From Flavobacterium foetidum (GTDB taxonomy: Bacteria; Bacteroidota; Bacteroidia; Flavobacteriales; Flavobacteriaceae): a stretch of DNA of 64,000 bases. The notes under the pieces were generated by a model. The model had not been told where the DNA came from and did no database searches. It saw only the letters and a program-made list of their open reading frames with translations. Numbering within the stretch: the stretch's first letter is position 1; each line of letters starts with the position of its first letter. Below, piece by piece: positions 10,401-18,827 of the stretch. The position numbers were made by a program, and so were the translations under genes. Location: NCBI RefSeq assembly GCF_004634245.1, contig NZ_SJTF01000015.1:1-64000 (forward strand). The letters are read 5' to 3'.

Positions 10401-11433
10401 TTATAAAAGAGTTACCGAGGCTTTTGCTGTAGCACAGAACAAAAATACAGGAGGAAAGTACGAAGCAGAATATAAGATTATTAATGGAATAACGGGTCAG
10501 GAACGTATCATTCATTCAGTTGGGCAGACTTATTTCAATGAGGAAGGTGAGCCCCTTATCATTAGCGGAACAGCTAAAGATATTACGCTTCAAAGAGAAA
10601 TGCAGTTAGCATTAGAAAATGAAGTTAAATTAAGAACCAGTGAACTTGCAAATGTTCTTGATAAGCTGCAGGAAACAAATAGGGAACTTGAGCAATCGAA
10701 TTATGCGCTTAAGCATTCTAATGAAGAACTTGCCCAATATGCATATGTTGCGAGTCATGATTTGCAAGAACCTTTGCGAAAAATCAGGTTTTTTGCAGAT
10801 ATGCTAGAAAATGGCAACTCGTCACTTGGCGCCCAAGAAATCATAAAAAAAATAGGAACTTCTGCCGAAAGAATGAGACAGCTCATAGGTGATTTGCTTG
10901 CTTTTTCGCGCCTTGTTCAGCCTGAAAAAATTTATCAGCAAGTAGACCTTAATTCCATTATCGAAAATATATGGATTGACTTTGAACTTATGATCAAGGA
11001 GAAAAATGCCTCTATCAAGATGGACAAATTGCCTACAATACAGGCTTCTAGTCTGCAGATGAACCAGTTGTTTTATAATCTGATAAGCAACTCCTTAAAA
11101 TTTACAAATCCAAGAACTAGCCCAGAAATTACAATTAGCTCATCAATTGTTACTCCAGATTTTGTCTCCAATTTTACAAAAAGTCCATTTCAGCCATTTA
11201 ATTTCCATCATTTAGTTTTTAAAGACAATGGAATTGGATTTGAGAAAAGCTTTGAAAATCAAATTTTTGAGATTTTCAAACGTCTTCATCCGCAAAACAT
11301 TTATCCTGGATCGGGTATTGGTCTGGCGTTGTGCAGAAGAATTGTAATGAATCATCAAGGAGTTTTGCATGCAGAATCGGAGCCAGACAAGGGCAGTTCG
11401 TTTCATGTTTTCCTGCCGATGATGGATAATTAG
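7405..11433 (+). CDS. Soluble multi-PAS sensor histidine kinase
   Basis: A 1342-residue protein starting at GTG 7405, preceded by a purine-rich AGAAGAAAGG. An N-terminal PAS-like domain (GSIEFWTENFCSSL, about residues 27-150) is followed by about six more PAS/PAC repeats (roughly 165-300, 305-425, 430-555, 560-690, 695-820, 825-940 and 945-1065). These repeatedly show AP(V/A)(G/S)I and final DVT motifs. A coiled coil (LDKLQETNRELEQSNYAL) leads to a HisKA domain with phospho-acceptor His 1118 in ASHDLQEPLRKIR, then HATPase_c with an N box (NLISNSLKF), DNGIGF and GSGIGLALCRRI. There is no transmembrane segment and no receiver domain, so it should sense a cytoplasmic cue and signal through an unlinked regulator. 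The His-box type is that found with phytochrome-like kinases. Confidence 0.9.
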   Translation: MESLDCTDYKYTFLKTGGDLGRLINDFNWHDTALGSIEFWTENFCSSLSILLGSSVPSFLVWGNEHSFFYNDSFRPFLKNSIVDADILGRPVNVVLQAEWKKVTAALEDMAVKHIAKYEDNITTSLVHNGIEKEVYLTLSCRAVFDKRGTAQGIFVTCIESSAALPTLVKSSSVRSHLNNVLTKANAGIAQANIEGLIIEVNERYCEMLGYSREEILKMNLGDLTHPDDLEQNTMLIQDCILNGNDFVMTKRYVCKNGKEIWVNNSVSLVVDSEDKKYITAIAIDITEQKEKEKKLITSENSFKSLVAKAPVGTALFRGREFYVDLANDVMLGYWKKSNEIIGQKITEVLSDITNNEFLERLQQVYSTGSAYKASGALIVNKKTGKRNYFDYSLTPLFDENNAVYAVLHMCSDVTISVKAQNQIAENHNQLASIFEQSPVGIATLTVTDDLVFQSANAFYCELVGRIKKEIIGKPLLEALPELKGQGFDGLLREVINTGKAFVAKEVEVELFRNGKLEFVYVDLTYQLHHNLEGLPNIVLVIATDVTNQVLSRRKVEESEAKIQSIIATAPAGIGLFVGRDLIIENPNQTFIDIVGKGPNIVGLPLREAMPELITEGQAYLKILDDIFETGVPFISPASLVKINQNGVLNDNYYNISYTPIYNNEGEIYAILDIAIDVTAQVKAQQEKEESEAHLELLRDTVPAMIFYLDKEMRYCSYNSVFMDWFSVGKQEAIGKTVREFIGEAAYAKTLPHLTIAYGGEQERYEMFAPSRMGVSRWLSIVYTPHKNAQGEVIGLIVHATDVTHSKQTEMALRESEAKLLTVIEAAPVSICLFVGDDLRIENPNHPFILNVNKGNNIRGKSIRDILADTHSEALIEDVEKVYRTGESFNADAIPGIHFKDNQPTYYNLSLTPLFDDSDQVYAVLYVSSDVTKEISSIKKIEQAEEALRAAVEVAEMGTWSTDIATGITSVSARHAEIFGYKTTIMHIDEARSVIKKSDYKRVTEAFAVAQNKNTGGKYEAEYKIINGITGQERIIHSVGQTYFNEEGEPLIISGTAKDITLQREMQLALENEVKLRTSELANVLDKLQETNRELEQSNYALKHSNEELAQYAYVASHDLQEPLRKIRFFADMLENGNSSLGAQEIIKKIGTSAERMRQLIGDLLAFSRLVQPEKIYQQVDLNSIIENIWIDFELMIKEKNASIKMDKLPTIQASSLQMNQLFYNLISNSLKFTNPRTSPEITISSSIVTPDFVSNFTKSPFQPFNFHHLVFKDNGIGFEKSFENQIFEIFKRLHPQNIYPGSGIGLALCRRIVMNHQGVLHAESEPDKGSSFHVFLPMMDN

Positions 11434-11497
11434 GTACTAAAGATGAATGAAATAGAAATTTGTACATCACTAAAACAGTTATCTGTACTATAATACA

Positions 11498-12196
11498 ATG
11501 AATAATACATTTCCTCTCAGCAACCAAATTGCTGTTGTGTCTACTTTTTCTGAACTTGTTAATACTGATTTCAACGGAGAAATGAATGCACTGTGCTGGT
11601 ACAGAAATTTTGATGTCGATTTTAAGGAGATTGTCGCCAAATTGACTTTAAAAGAGAATATTACAGAAGTTTTTCCCGAAGATTTAATGGCACTCCAGCT
11701 ATCAGAAAAAGGTAATAAAGCAAGAGAAATAATCTTAAATGATTTGCAATTACTGACCGATTTTGGTGCTTCGCCCTCTCTGAATTTATTAAAGTGTTAT
11801 GAACGCGACGACGAATTTGATTTCATATCTACCGATGTGTATTCGTTTCATGTAGATCGTTCTCCCCTTGCAACAGACACTTTTTTATGCACTTATCACG
11901 GAGCTTCGAGTGACATCATACCTAATTCACAAGCAGAACAGAAAATTTTGATTCCAGCAATCAGAGCTAAACTAAGAGAATTGCACGATGGATCAGACGA
12001 AACATTCGAAGACTTTTTAAAAGAAAATTATTTTGATTTGCATTATCAGCTTCACAAAGATGCAGAACCTATTAATTTAGGATTAATGCACGTTTGGCGT
12101 CTTGCGGTAGACCATCCACAACAAAAAGTGCTGCCTTGTATTCATAGAGCACCAGTTGAAAACGAAGGGGAATATCGTTTATTATTGATTTGCTAG
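11498..12196 (+). CDS. DUF1826-like protein of unknown function
   Basis: A 232-residue soluble protein without signal peptide or membrane segment. Notable stretches are YSFHVDRSPLATDTFLCTYHG (central), LGLMHVWRLAVDHPQ and CIHRAPVENEGEYRLLLIC at the C-terminus. The pattern of a His-x-Asp-Arg segment, a later conserved Trp-Arg, and HRAP near the end fits the DUF1826 family as I recall it; this is recognition by pattern only. It starts 64 bases after the PAS kinase and may be co-transcribed with it. Its last bases overlap, on the opposite strand, the remnant of a Rossmann-type gene. Confidence 0.55.
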   Translation: MNNTFPLSNQIAVVSTFSELVNTDFNGEMNALCWYRNFDVDFKEIVAKLTLKENITEVFPEDLMALQLSEKGNKAREIILNDLQLLTDFGASPSLNLLKCYERDDEFDFISTDVYSFHVDRSPLATDTFLCTYHGASSDIIPNSQAEQKILIPAIRAKLRELHDGSDETFEDFLKENYFDLHYQLHKDAEPINLGLMHVWRLAVDHPQQKVLPCIHRAPVENEGEYRLLLIC

Positions 12197-12274
12197 AATT
12201 TCGTGTTTGTCTTTTAAAAGATTGGTAGCCTGACTTCCTATTAATCCTGTGCCACCGATAATAACTATTTTCAT
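12182..12274 (-). pseudogene. Truncated remnant of an NAD(P)-binding (SDR/epimerase) gene
   Basis: On the minus strand, ATG at 12274 opens a 30-codon frame that reads MKIVIIGGTGLIGSQATNLL and continues KDKHEILANQ before TAA at 12182. The GGTGLIGS motif is the beta1-alpha1 dinucleotide loop of atypical SDR/NmrA-type proteins. Nothing of the rest of the domain follows, because the frame runs into the 3' end of the DUF1826-like gene on the other strand. It is best read as the 5' stub of a deleted gene. It may still have its promoter to the right (12275-12430), which would send antisense transcription into the neighbour. Confidence 0.6.
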
Positions 12275-12436
12275 TGTTTTGATATTTAGATGATTACAGA
12301 ACAAAGTTATGCTGTGGACATTAGGAAAAACTTGAACTACTTCAAGAAAAGCATTTTCTATAGAACGATGGAGATTTTTGTGAAGTATTTCTTTTTTGTA
12401 CTTTCGTCTAGAAGATTAATTTTAAACAACAAATAA

Positions 12437-12952
12437 ATGCAGGACGACCTCAAAGTCCCAAAGACTTTACACTTTAGCTCTTTTTGTTACACGAACCTTA
12501 TTTATTCTGTTCCACTGATTTTCTTATTAATTATTGGCTTTGCAAAGTTGTGTTTTTACTTTGAACCCGTTTTCCAAACAAAATTGCCAACATGGCTGGC
12601 CGCAATGGTTTACATCTTTTGCATTCTCTTTTTTACTGCCTTTATTGTAAAAGTATTTTTTATGCTGAATTTACGCAGAATTGGTGTGTCTATAGACCAT
12701 GAAGGTTTTGTTGTAAATAATAAAGAAAATAAAAAGAGGTATTGGAAGGAGGTAAAGTCTTATTCATTTCCAAAAGACAAATATGAATCGAGATCAAATT
12801 CATCTGCGTCGACTGTTATTTTATCTTTCGGTTTTATGAAAATAAATGTTATCAATTGCTCGACCTGGACATTGTTCAGTAAAACACGTCGACGTGAAGA
12901 GGAAGATGCGTTTAATCAATTCAAGCAAGCTGTTGTCCAATTTTGTGATTAA
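12437..12952 (+). CDS. Small membrane protein of unknown function
   Basis: A 171-residue protein with two hydrophobic segments (about residues 21-43 and 54-79) near the N-terminus and a soluble C-terminal domain (about 82-171) containing GVSIDHEGFVVNN and RYWKEVKSYSF. Such a two-helix plus beta-rich tail resembles small PH-like membrane proteins, for which the 'W..V' segment is typical, but I cannot place it in a named family. It stands 82 bases before the AsmA-type gene on the same strand and could share its transcript. Confidence 0.6.
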   Translation: MQDDLKVPKTLHFSSFCYTNLIYSVPLIFLLIIGFAKLCFYFEPVFQTKLPTWLAAMVYIFCILFFTAFIVKVFFMLNLRRIGVSIDHEGFVVNNKENKKRYWKEVKSYSFPKDKYESRSNSSASTVILSFGFMKINVINCSTWTLFSKTRRREEEDAFNQFKQAVVQFCD

Positions 12953-13034
12953 AAATAGGGCAGGAGGGATTGTTATTTTTGAGTTAATATTCCGTCCAAC
13001 AATTATCAGTCATCATTAAATCTCTATTTTTAAA

Positions 13035-16000
13035 ATGTTGAAATATAAGCCTCAGTTAATGATTAAGAAGTTTTTAAAAAGAACAGCAATTTTTATTGCC
13101 TCGATAGTGTTGCTTTTAGTACTAGTCCTCACCATTATCCCTTATTTTTTTAAAGATGAAATAACAGATAAGATAGAAAGTCTTGCTAATGAAAATCTAA
13201 ATGCAGAAGTGCGTTTTGACGAGATCGGACTTTCTGTTTTCAAACATTTTCCCGCATTAATCGTCTATGCTAAAAATGTCGATATAGTAAACAAAAAAGT
13301 ACAGTTTGCTTCAGCACATGTTGTTAAGGCAGAGACTGCAGCTGTTGGTATTAACTTTTACAGTCTTCTAAAAGGCAAAATAGTCTTAGATGCCGTTTAT
13401 CTGGATGATGCCGATCTAAATCTTGAAATTGACCCAAAAGGACATGCAAATTTCAATATTGTAAAACCTTCTAAACCTTCGGCAGATACGACTCAAACCG
13501 AATTTAAGATTAAGAAAGTTGTCATCAATAAAACAAACATTTTTTACAATGATAAAAGTACTCTTTTAAAATTTAAAATTCATGAGCTAAATTACAAAGG
13601 TACCGGAGATCTAAGTGCAGCTATTTTTGATCTTAATTCTAATGTAAAAATAAAGTCGTTTGATTTTAGCGTTGCTGGCGTCGATTATGTGCGCAGCAAA
13701 CCCATAAATGCTGAGATTGTGACATACGTAGATACCAAAGCACTTAAATTTAAATTTGAACGAAATGCGATTAGAATTAAAAATTTTCCTTTTTCGTTTA
13801 ACGGTCATTTTGCTTTCATAAAAGGTGGATACGATTTTGACCTGCGCATGCATTCTAAAAATTCGACCTTAGAAGAGATGTTGTCGCTTGTACCGCCCGC
13901 ATATGACGACTGGAGGGAGCAAATGACGATTACGGGTAATATAAATTTTGGAATTTTTGCTCGTGGCAAGTACATGCAGGATCAATCTGAAAAACCAGTT
14001 GTTTCGGCAGATCTACAAATAAACAACGGTACAATTGCTTATAAAAAAATTACAGAACCGGTAAAAGATATCAATATTTCGGCCAAAGCTTTGGTTAGGG
14101 ATTTAGACCTCAACAAGCTAAAATTTGATTTAGACAATCTTTCGTTTAATCTTGGCCAAAAGAAAACCACGGCCAATTTCCATTCGGAAGGGTTTAAAAA
14201 AATAAAAATCAAAACAGCAATAAAAGCCGATTTAGATGCAGCAAAGTTTAAAGAAGCTCTAAATCTCAATAAAAACTATATTCGTGGCGATATTGCACTT
14301 GACTTAAAAGCCGATGGTATATTTTTGAGAGATCTAGGATTTAGCCCCCGCTTGAATAAGGTAGATACCATCATTAAAAGTATTCCGAAGTTTCAGCTAA
14401 ACCTCAGCTTAAAAAATGGCTATTTAAAAAATACTAAAACACCAGACGCGATAAAAAACGTAAATCTGAATCTAAGTTTAATGGCTAAAGACAGCATTTT
14501 GCGCAATGTTTCAGGAAAAATAACCAATTTGAATGCAGAGGCTCTGGGCAATTTCGTGCATGGACAATTTGAACTTCATAAATTATATCCTTTTACGGTA
14601 GATACCGAATTAGAATCTAAGATCAATTTGGCGACCGTACATCAATTTTATCCTTTAGACAGTTTAGAACTTAAGGGTGATTTGAATTTGAAGGTAAGCA
14701 TGCACGGGGTTTTAAATCGTAAGCAGAAGAAGTACCCCTCATCAAAAACAATCGTAAAGATTAAAAATGGTAATGTAAAATCATTAAAATTCCCGAACAT
14801 TCCTATTGAAAATATTAATGTAAGTGCAGCCATAACCAGTGTTAAGGGAACGGGAGAAGATTTGACCGTAAAGCTGCAACCAGCTGAATTTGTTCTAGCA
14901 GGTTCGCCTTTTAAAGTGCAAGGAGAAGTCACTAATCTTTATGATTTAGTGTATAACATTAAAACTCAGGGGACATTAGATGTTGGTAAATTGACGAAGC
15001 TATTTCCGATTAAAGATGTTGCTGTTTCAGGAATAATTCAGACCAATCTTATTGCTAAAGGGTCAAAAAAAGATTTGGATGCCAAAAATTACGACAACAT
15101 CAAAAATGGCGGAAAACTTGAAGCTAAAAACATAGTAATCAAGACTGCAATGTTTCCGGAGACGTTTCAAATTTCCAGAGGGACATTTAAGTTTTTTAAG
15201 GATAAAATGCGTTTTGAAGATTTTAATGCCGCATACGGCAAATCGGATATTGTGCTAAATGGTTATATTCATAATGTGTTGAGATACGTTTTTAATAGAA
15301 AATACCTGCATCAAACCAATGAAAAGCTAAAGGCGGACATAGAACTTTCTAGCAATCATATAGATGCGGGCGAATTCTTTGATATGATAGCAAAATATAC
15401 AGACCAAAAAGCGGAAGAAGAAGCGTCTCAAAAATCGGATTCTACTGTTGTAAACACTGCTGTTAAAGATGAAAAACCTAAAAATAAAAACTACGTAATA
15501 AGAATTCCGAAAACAGCCGATTTAAAAATTACGGCAAAAGTTCATGATCTTCGATTTGACACTTATAAGATTACTGATTTTGTAGGAAATTTAATCGTTA
15601 ATGACCGAAAGGTTCAGATAACGGAGGCTGGTTTTAATATGGCCGGCACCAAAATAGAAATGACTGGAGATTATAAAGCGCAGAACCGTCTCTTGGCTAA
15701 ATACAATGCGAATTTTAAAGCCAGCAATTTTGATATTCAGCGTGCTTACGCAGAAATTCCAATCTTTGCAGAGTTGGTAAGCATGGCAAAAGATGCCTAT
15801 GGCGTGGTTTCGGTTGACTATAAGTTGGGAGGAAGTATAGATCAAAACATGAATATTGATTTTAAATCTATTGATGGCGAAGGAACGCTTACTCTCGAAG
15901 ATATTAAATTCAAGAATTTTAAACTCTTAAACCATGTAGCCAAAAAAGCAGATGCAGCCGATTTAGAAAAGGCTTCCTTTAATAAGATTGCAATTCATTC

Positions 16001-16337
16001 GACTATTAAGAACAATGTAATGACCATTACGCCAACGACCATGAAAATGGCAAGTTTTAGAGGAAAACTAGAAGGCCAGGTTACGATGGACGGTAAAATA
16101 AATGTAGGTTTCCGTTTGGGCTTGCCGCCAATGGGACTTATTAATATTCCGATGAAAATTACGGGTACAGCAGATGATTTTAAAATTTCAACGGGTAAAT
16201 TTAAAGAAGATACCACTTTTGCCGAAGAAAGCGATTTGAATAATGTGCAAGCATCAGAACGCAGAAGATTTAGGCGAAAAGATACTTTAAACCTACCAGT
16301 TGATCAAAGAAAAGTGGATACGATTCAAAAGAGATAA
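13035..16337 (+). CDS. AsmA family protein
   Basis: A 1100-residue envelope protein with an N-terminal membrane anchor (about residues 14-36, FIASIVLLLVLVLTIIPYFF) followed by a very long beta-strand-rich body typical of AsmA/TamB-type proteins. The start of the body (ANENLNAEVRFDEIGLSVFKHFPAL) is the hallmark of Bacteroidota AsmA-like proteins, and the C-terminus (FKLLNHVAKKADAADLEKASF through PPMGLINIPMKITGTADDFKIS) is the AsmA C-terminal region. These proteins span the periplasm and are proposed to transfer phospholipids to the outer membrane. An ATG at 13059 is an equally possible start that sits closer to the anchor. The C-terminal tail is basic (ERRRFRRKD). There is no obvious partner gene. 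Confidence 0.88.
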   Translation: MLKYKPQLMIKKFLKRTAIFIASIVLLLVLVLTIIPYFFKDEITDKIESLANENLNAEVRFDEIGLSVFKHFPALIVYAKNVDIVNKKVQFASAHVVKAETAAVGINFYSLLKGKIVLDAVYLDDADLNLEIDPKGHANFNIVKPSKPSADTTQTEFKIKKVVINKTNIFYNDKSTLLKFKIHELNYKGTGDLSAAIFDLNSNVKIKSFDFSVAGVDYVRSKPINAEIVTYVDTKALKFKFERNAIRIKNFPFSFNGHFAFIKGGYDFDLRMHSKNSTLEEMLSLVPPAYDDWREQMTITGNINFGIFARGKYMQDQSEKPVVSADLQINNGTIAYKKITEPVKDINISAKALVRDLDLNKLKFDLDNLSFNLGQKKTTANFHSEGFKKIKIKTAIKADLDAAKFKEALNLNKNYIRGDIALDLKADGIFLRDLGFSPRLNKVDTIIKSIPKFQLNLSLKNGYLKNTKTPDAIKNVNLNLSLMAKDSILRNVSGKITNLNAEALGNFVHGQFELHKLYPFTVDTELESKINLATVHQFYPLDSLELKGDLNLKVSMHGVLNRKQKKYPSSKTIVKIKNGNVKSLKFPNIPIENINVSAAITSVKGTGEDLTVKLQPAEFVLAGSPFKVQGEVTNLYDLVYNIKTQGTLDVGKLTKLFPIKDVAVSGIIQTNLIAKGSKKDLDAKNYDNIKNGGKLEAKNIVIKTAMFPETFQISRGTFKFFKDKMRFEDFNAAYGKSDIVLNGYIHNVLRYVFNRKYLHQTNEKLKADIELSSNHIDAGEFFDMIAKYTDQKAEEEASQKSDSTVVNTAVKDEKPKNKNYVIRIPKTADLKITAKVHDLRFDTYKITDFVGNLIVNDRKVQITEAGFNMAGTKIEMTGDYKAQNRLLAKYNANFKASNFDIQRAYAEIPIFAELVSMAKDAYGVVSVDYKLGGSIDQNMNIDFKSIDGEGTLTLEDIKFKNFKLLNHVAKKADAADLEKASFNKIAIHSTIKNNVMTITPTTMKMASFRGKLEGQVTMDGKINVGFRLGLPPMGLINIPMKITGTADDFKISTGKFKEDTTFAEESDLNNVQASERRRFRRKDTLNLPVDQRKVDTIQKR

Positions 16338-16343
16338 AAAAAA

Positions 16344-16514
16344 CGTTGGGGAAATAGAATACAAAGCTTCATTCAAAAATTAAAATCCAATTTGATCTCA
16401 TAAAATTCTTTTGCTTATAATTTTCATAGAGATTCATACAGATTAAAGCAGATTTAGTTAGATTTACATCTAAACTGATTTAGTAGAATTGAAAAAGAAT
16501 AATTTCACCCACGG
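16344..16514. repeat. MITE-like element, family A, copy 1
   Basis: Begins CGTTGGGGAAATAGAATA and ends AATTTCACCCACGG, so the ends are imperfect inverted repeats. The interior (AGCTTCATTCAAAAATTAAAA, a TTGCTTATAATTTTCA block, ACAGATTAAAGCAGATTTAG) matches the copies at 21075, 38906 and 61078, and in reverse that at 42330. It is the most decayed complete copy. It holds no ORF. Confidence 0.75.
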
Positions 16515-16557
16515 ATTAAAAGCTTTCTACAGCATTTAAATTTTAGGTCGTAATAGA

Positions 16558-16593
16558 AAAAGCCGTTTCAAAATTTTATTTTGAAACGGCTTT
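16558..16593. terminator. Strong bidirectional hairpin terminator
   Basis: A perfect 15-bp stem, AAAGCCGTTTCAAAA (16558-16572) and TTTTGAAACGGCTTT (16579-16593), with a 6-base loop and A/T tracts on both sides. It is placed between the plus-strand AsmA gene and the minus-strand SDR gene and can serve both. Confidence 0.8.
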
Positions 16594-16604
16594 ACTAATA
16601 GTAA

Positions 16605-16796
16605 CCTGTTGGGTGTAATTAAAAAATAAAAGCATTTTAACACATAGAAGCATAGTTTTTTGTGCCGAAAAAAGAAAATGGAAGAAACAAGTTTCCACAC
16701 ATATCTAAACTATGTGCATTTAGACTAGTGAAACGCCTTTTTTAAGTTTAGTTAAACTCTGTTTCTATGTGTTGAAAATAATTTTACCCAACGAGT
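16605..16796. repeat. MITE-like element, family B, copy 1
   Basis: A roughly 190-bp element beginning CCTGTTGGGTGTAATTA and ending AATTTTACCCAACGAG. It is nearly identical along its whole length to 55636-55825, with only a handful of differences (CCTG/CCCG, one A more, ATAT/ATAG, AAACTCTG/AACTATG). The interior differs from family A but the inverted terminal sequence is shared. It has internal near-palindromes around the repeated word CTATGTG. The flanks TAATAGT and TGATAGT may be a decayed target duplication. Confidence 0.85.
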
Positions 16797-16838
16797 TGAT
16801 AGTATATCTATGTAAAAAAAGCAACAAGTGTTAACAAA

Positions 16839-17831
16839 TTATTCAGTACCATTGCTTTTATTCAATAACATCAAGCCAATACTTAACCCAACACCAGCAA
16901 ATAGGGCAAGTTTGAGATTAGATGAAGTTTTTGAGGGAGGATTTCCGTAAACTCGTAGCGGTTCTTTTGACGGAGCCAGAACATTTCCAGGATTATCTTC
17001 TTTGGCTTTGTTGAATTTCATTTTAGTACGAACAACTGCAGAGGCAGCATTAATGACCGTTTTAGGGAATAATTTATAAGTATTTGTAATTGCAGCGGAC
17101 TTAAAATCTGGAAACAAATCTTTTTTAGGATTACTAGCCAATTCCACCATTTTTGCTGCAGTCTCACGAGGATCAGACGCTATAAATGGTATGGTCATGT
17201 CAAAACCAGAATATTTTGCTGAATGTAGGTTGCCAGTAGAGTTTTGCAGTTGCGGATAGAGATTGCAGATATGAATGTGCTTTCGGTTCGATATTTCGCC
17301 CTGAAGGCATTCCATCATACCTCTAATTCCGTATTTGCTGGCAGAATAAACCGCGCTGTATGGGGCAGGCATAAAGCCACCGATAGAGATATTGTTGATT
17401 AAGATTCCTTCATTCTGATCCTTGAAAATTTTGATGGCGTTGTAGGCACCGTGCATATAACCAAACAAATTGGTTTTTATTACCTGCTCGTGGATTTCTA
17501 ATGGAATTTCTTCAAATTTACCGCTGGCCATAACTCCCGCATTATTTACCCATATATCGATTTTTCCTCCCAAAGCCAATGCTTCTGTAGCCACTTTTTC
17601 GACATCTTTTGCATTAGAAATATCGGCAGAAATACCAACAGCCTGAACACCTAAGTCTCGGCAAAATTTTACTGTCTCGTCGATTCCGTTTTGTCCTCTT
17701 GCTACTATAATTACATTGCATCCTTCGAGCGCAAATGCTTCAGCCGTAGCTCTACCGACACCGCTCGTCGCGCCTGTAATAACAGCATTTTTTCCTTTAA
17801 GGCTATTTTGGATTGTTAGATTATCTTTCAT
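16839..17831 (-). CDS. Short-chain dehydrogenase/reductase with a C-terminal membrane-like tail
   Basis: A 330-residue NAD(P)-dependent oxidoreductase of the classical SDR superfamily. The cofactor loop GATSGVG is at residues 20-26, NNAG at 96-99, the catalytic Ser in NNISIGG near 149, and the YSASK motif gives Tyr 162 and Lys 166, so the catalytic set is complete. It is longer than a typical 250-residue SDR: residues about 245-330 form an extension that ends in a hydrophobic segment (LALFAGVGLSIGLMLL) and a short polar tail, suggesting membrane attachment. Such extended SDRs are common in soil Bacteroidota and near stress genes; the substrate is unknown. It is monocistronic, facing the AsmA gene across repeats. 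Confidence 0.85.
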   Translation of the reverse strand: MKDNLTIQNSLKGKNAVITGATSGVGRATAEAFALEGCNVIIVARGQNGIDETVKFCRDLGVQAVGISADISNAKDVEKVATEALALGGKIDIWVNNAGVMASGKFEEIPLEIHEQVIKTNLFGYMHGAYNAIKIFKDQNEGILINNISIGGFMPAPYSAVYSASKYGIRGMMECLQGEISNRKHIHICNLYPQLQNSTGNLHSAKYSGFDMTIPFIASDPRETAAKMVELASNPKKDLFPDFKSAAITNTYKLFPKTVINAASAVVRTKMKFNKAKEDNPGNVLAPSKEPLRVYGNPPSKTSSNLKLALFAGVGLSIGLMLLNKSNGTE

Positions 17832-18231
17832 GATTTCGTTTTATTAGATGACTAAAAATTATGGTAAGCAGTATTATTCAGAACATTTTTGGATGTTACC
17901 GTATTGTTCTTTTCATTGGTTCTACTTGAAATGCTTTTAATGCTATTTTTTTTCTCTGATGTTCGTGAACTAAGTATTCTGTTCTTCTGATTTAGAAAAT
18001 TCATAGAGCGTAATTTTAGTGATGTACAATTTTTTGTATCGTAAAATTATGCGAAACAGCTAAAATGCAGTTATATGATTTGTGGTTTATAATTGTTTAA
18101 TTACAAGGTACTTAAGCTAATTGTTTGCTGGGAATTTTGTAAAACTAAAGAGAAATTAGATACTTCTAATCGGTAAGATAGCAGTAATTTTATCTTACAA
18201 TATTTTGCAAATCATAAACGAATGAGTAGCT
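17832..18231. other. Intergenic region without recognised features
   Basis: A 400-base AT-rich divergent gap between the SDR gene and the NTF2-like gene. Both promoters should lie here, but I found no clear promoter match, ORF or structured RNA. Confidence 0.4.
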
Positions 18232-18603
18232 ATGGAAACGAAGATTATTGAACTGGAAAAAAAATATTGGCAGGGAATGAAAAATCATGAGTACGAAACA
18301 GTAAAGAATCTTACTAATTTTCCTTGTATAATCGCGGGTAAGAATGGTATACGTACTGTTGATGAAGCCAATTTCAAGAAAATGTTCGAATCCGGAGAGG
18401 GAGATAAGATAAAAGTTGAAAGTTTTTCAGATTTTAAATTCCAGCAGCTTAGTGAAGAAAGTGCAGTAACAGCTTATGTAATTCAATTGCTGGATACAAA
18501 AGAGAATAAATCGATGAAGTGCGCCTGTACTTCTGCATGGATGAAACAAAAGGAGCAATGGACTTGTGTCCTTCATACGGAAACGGAATTATCTGCTCAA
18601 TAG
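18232..18603 (+). CDS. NTF2-like (DUF4440/SnoaL-type) small protein
   Basis: A 123-residue cytoplasmic protein. It opens with a helix (IELEKKYWQGMKNHEYETVKNL) followed by alternating strands (SFSDFKFQQLSEESAVTAYVIQLL and MKCACTSAWMKQKEQWTCVLHTET). This helix-then-curved-sheet layout and the W-x-C-V-x-H-T-E-T ending are typical of DUF4440/SnoaL-like NTF2 folds, which serve as small-molecule binding or isomerase domains. The specific role is unknown. It is a single gene followed by a strong terminator. Confidence 0.7.
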   Translation: METKIIELEKKYWQGMKNHEYETVKNLTNFPCIIAGKNGIRTVDEANFKKMFESGEGDKIKVESFSDFKFQQLSEESAVTAYVIQLLDTKENKSMKCACTSAWMKQKEQWTCVLHTETELSAQ

Positions 18604-18700
18604 ATTAAAATAACAGGTGACCGGCGGGATTATCTGGAACAGTGTGTGTGGAAATTTAGTTAATTAGAATACTTCTCAGGTACCGGCCGGCTGCCGAAGG

Positions 18701-18729
18701 ACTCCTCAATTTAATGAGGAGTTTTTTTT
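18701..18729 (+). terminator. Rho-independent terminator
   Basis: ACTCCTCA (18701-18708) pairs with TGAGGAGT after a short AT loop, followed by a run of eight T. It lies about 100 bases after the NTF2-like gene. Confidence 0.8.
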
Positions 18730-18794
18730 GATTTATGAGAATTACATTAATCGTAAACTATTTGTAATTCTTAGAATATTTGCTGCAGCTATAA

Positions 18795-18822
18795 AAAAAG
18801 CTATCCTTTTGAGATAGCTTTT
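18795..18822 (-). terminator. Terminator of the collagen-like lipoprotein gene
   Basis: AAAAAGCTATC (18795-18805) and GATAGCTTTT (18813-18822) form a 10-bp stem with a 7-base loop and a T tract when read on the minus strand. It begins 6 bases after the stop of the minus-strand gene. Confidence 0.8.
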
Positions 18823-18827
18823 ATTTT

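Larger units (their letters stand above)
16338..16838. other. Intergenic region packed with repeats
   Basis: This convergent gap of about 500 bases contains one family A element, a bidirectional terminator and one family B element back to back. No gene was found in it. Confidence 0.7.

Noticed and set aside
18605..18700. GC-richer stretch with ACCGGC words after the NTF2-like gene
   Set aside because: I looked for a riboswitch or small RNA, but only the terminator that follows is structurally convincing.
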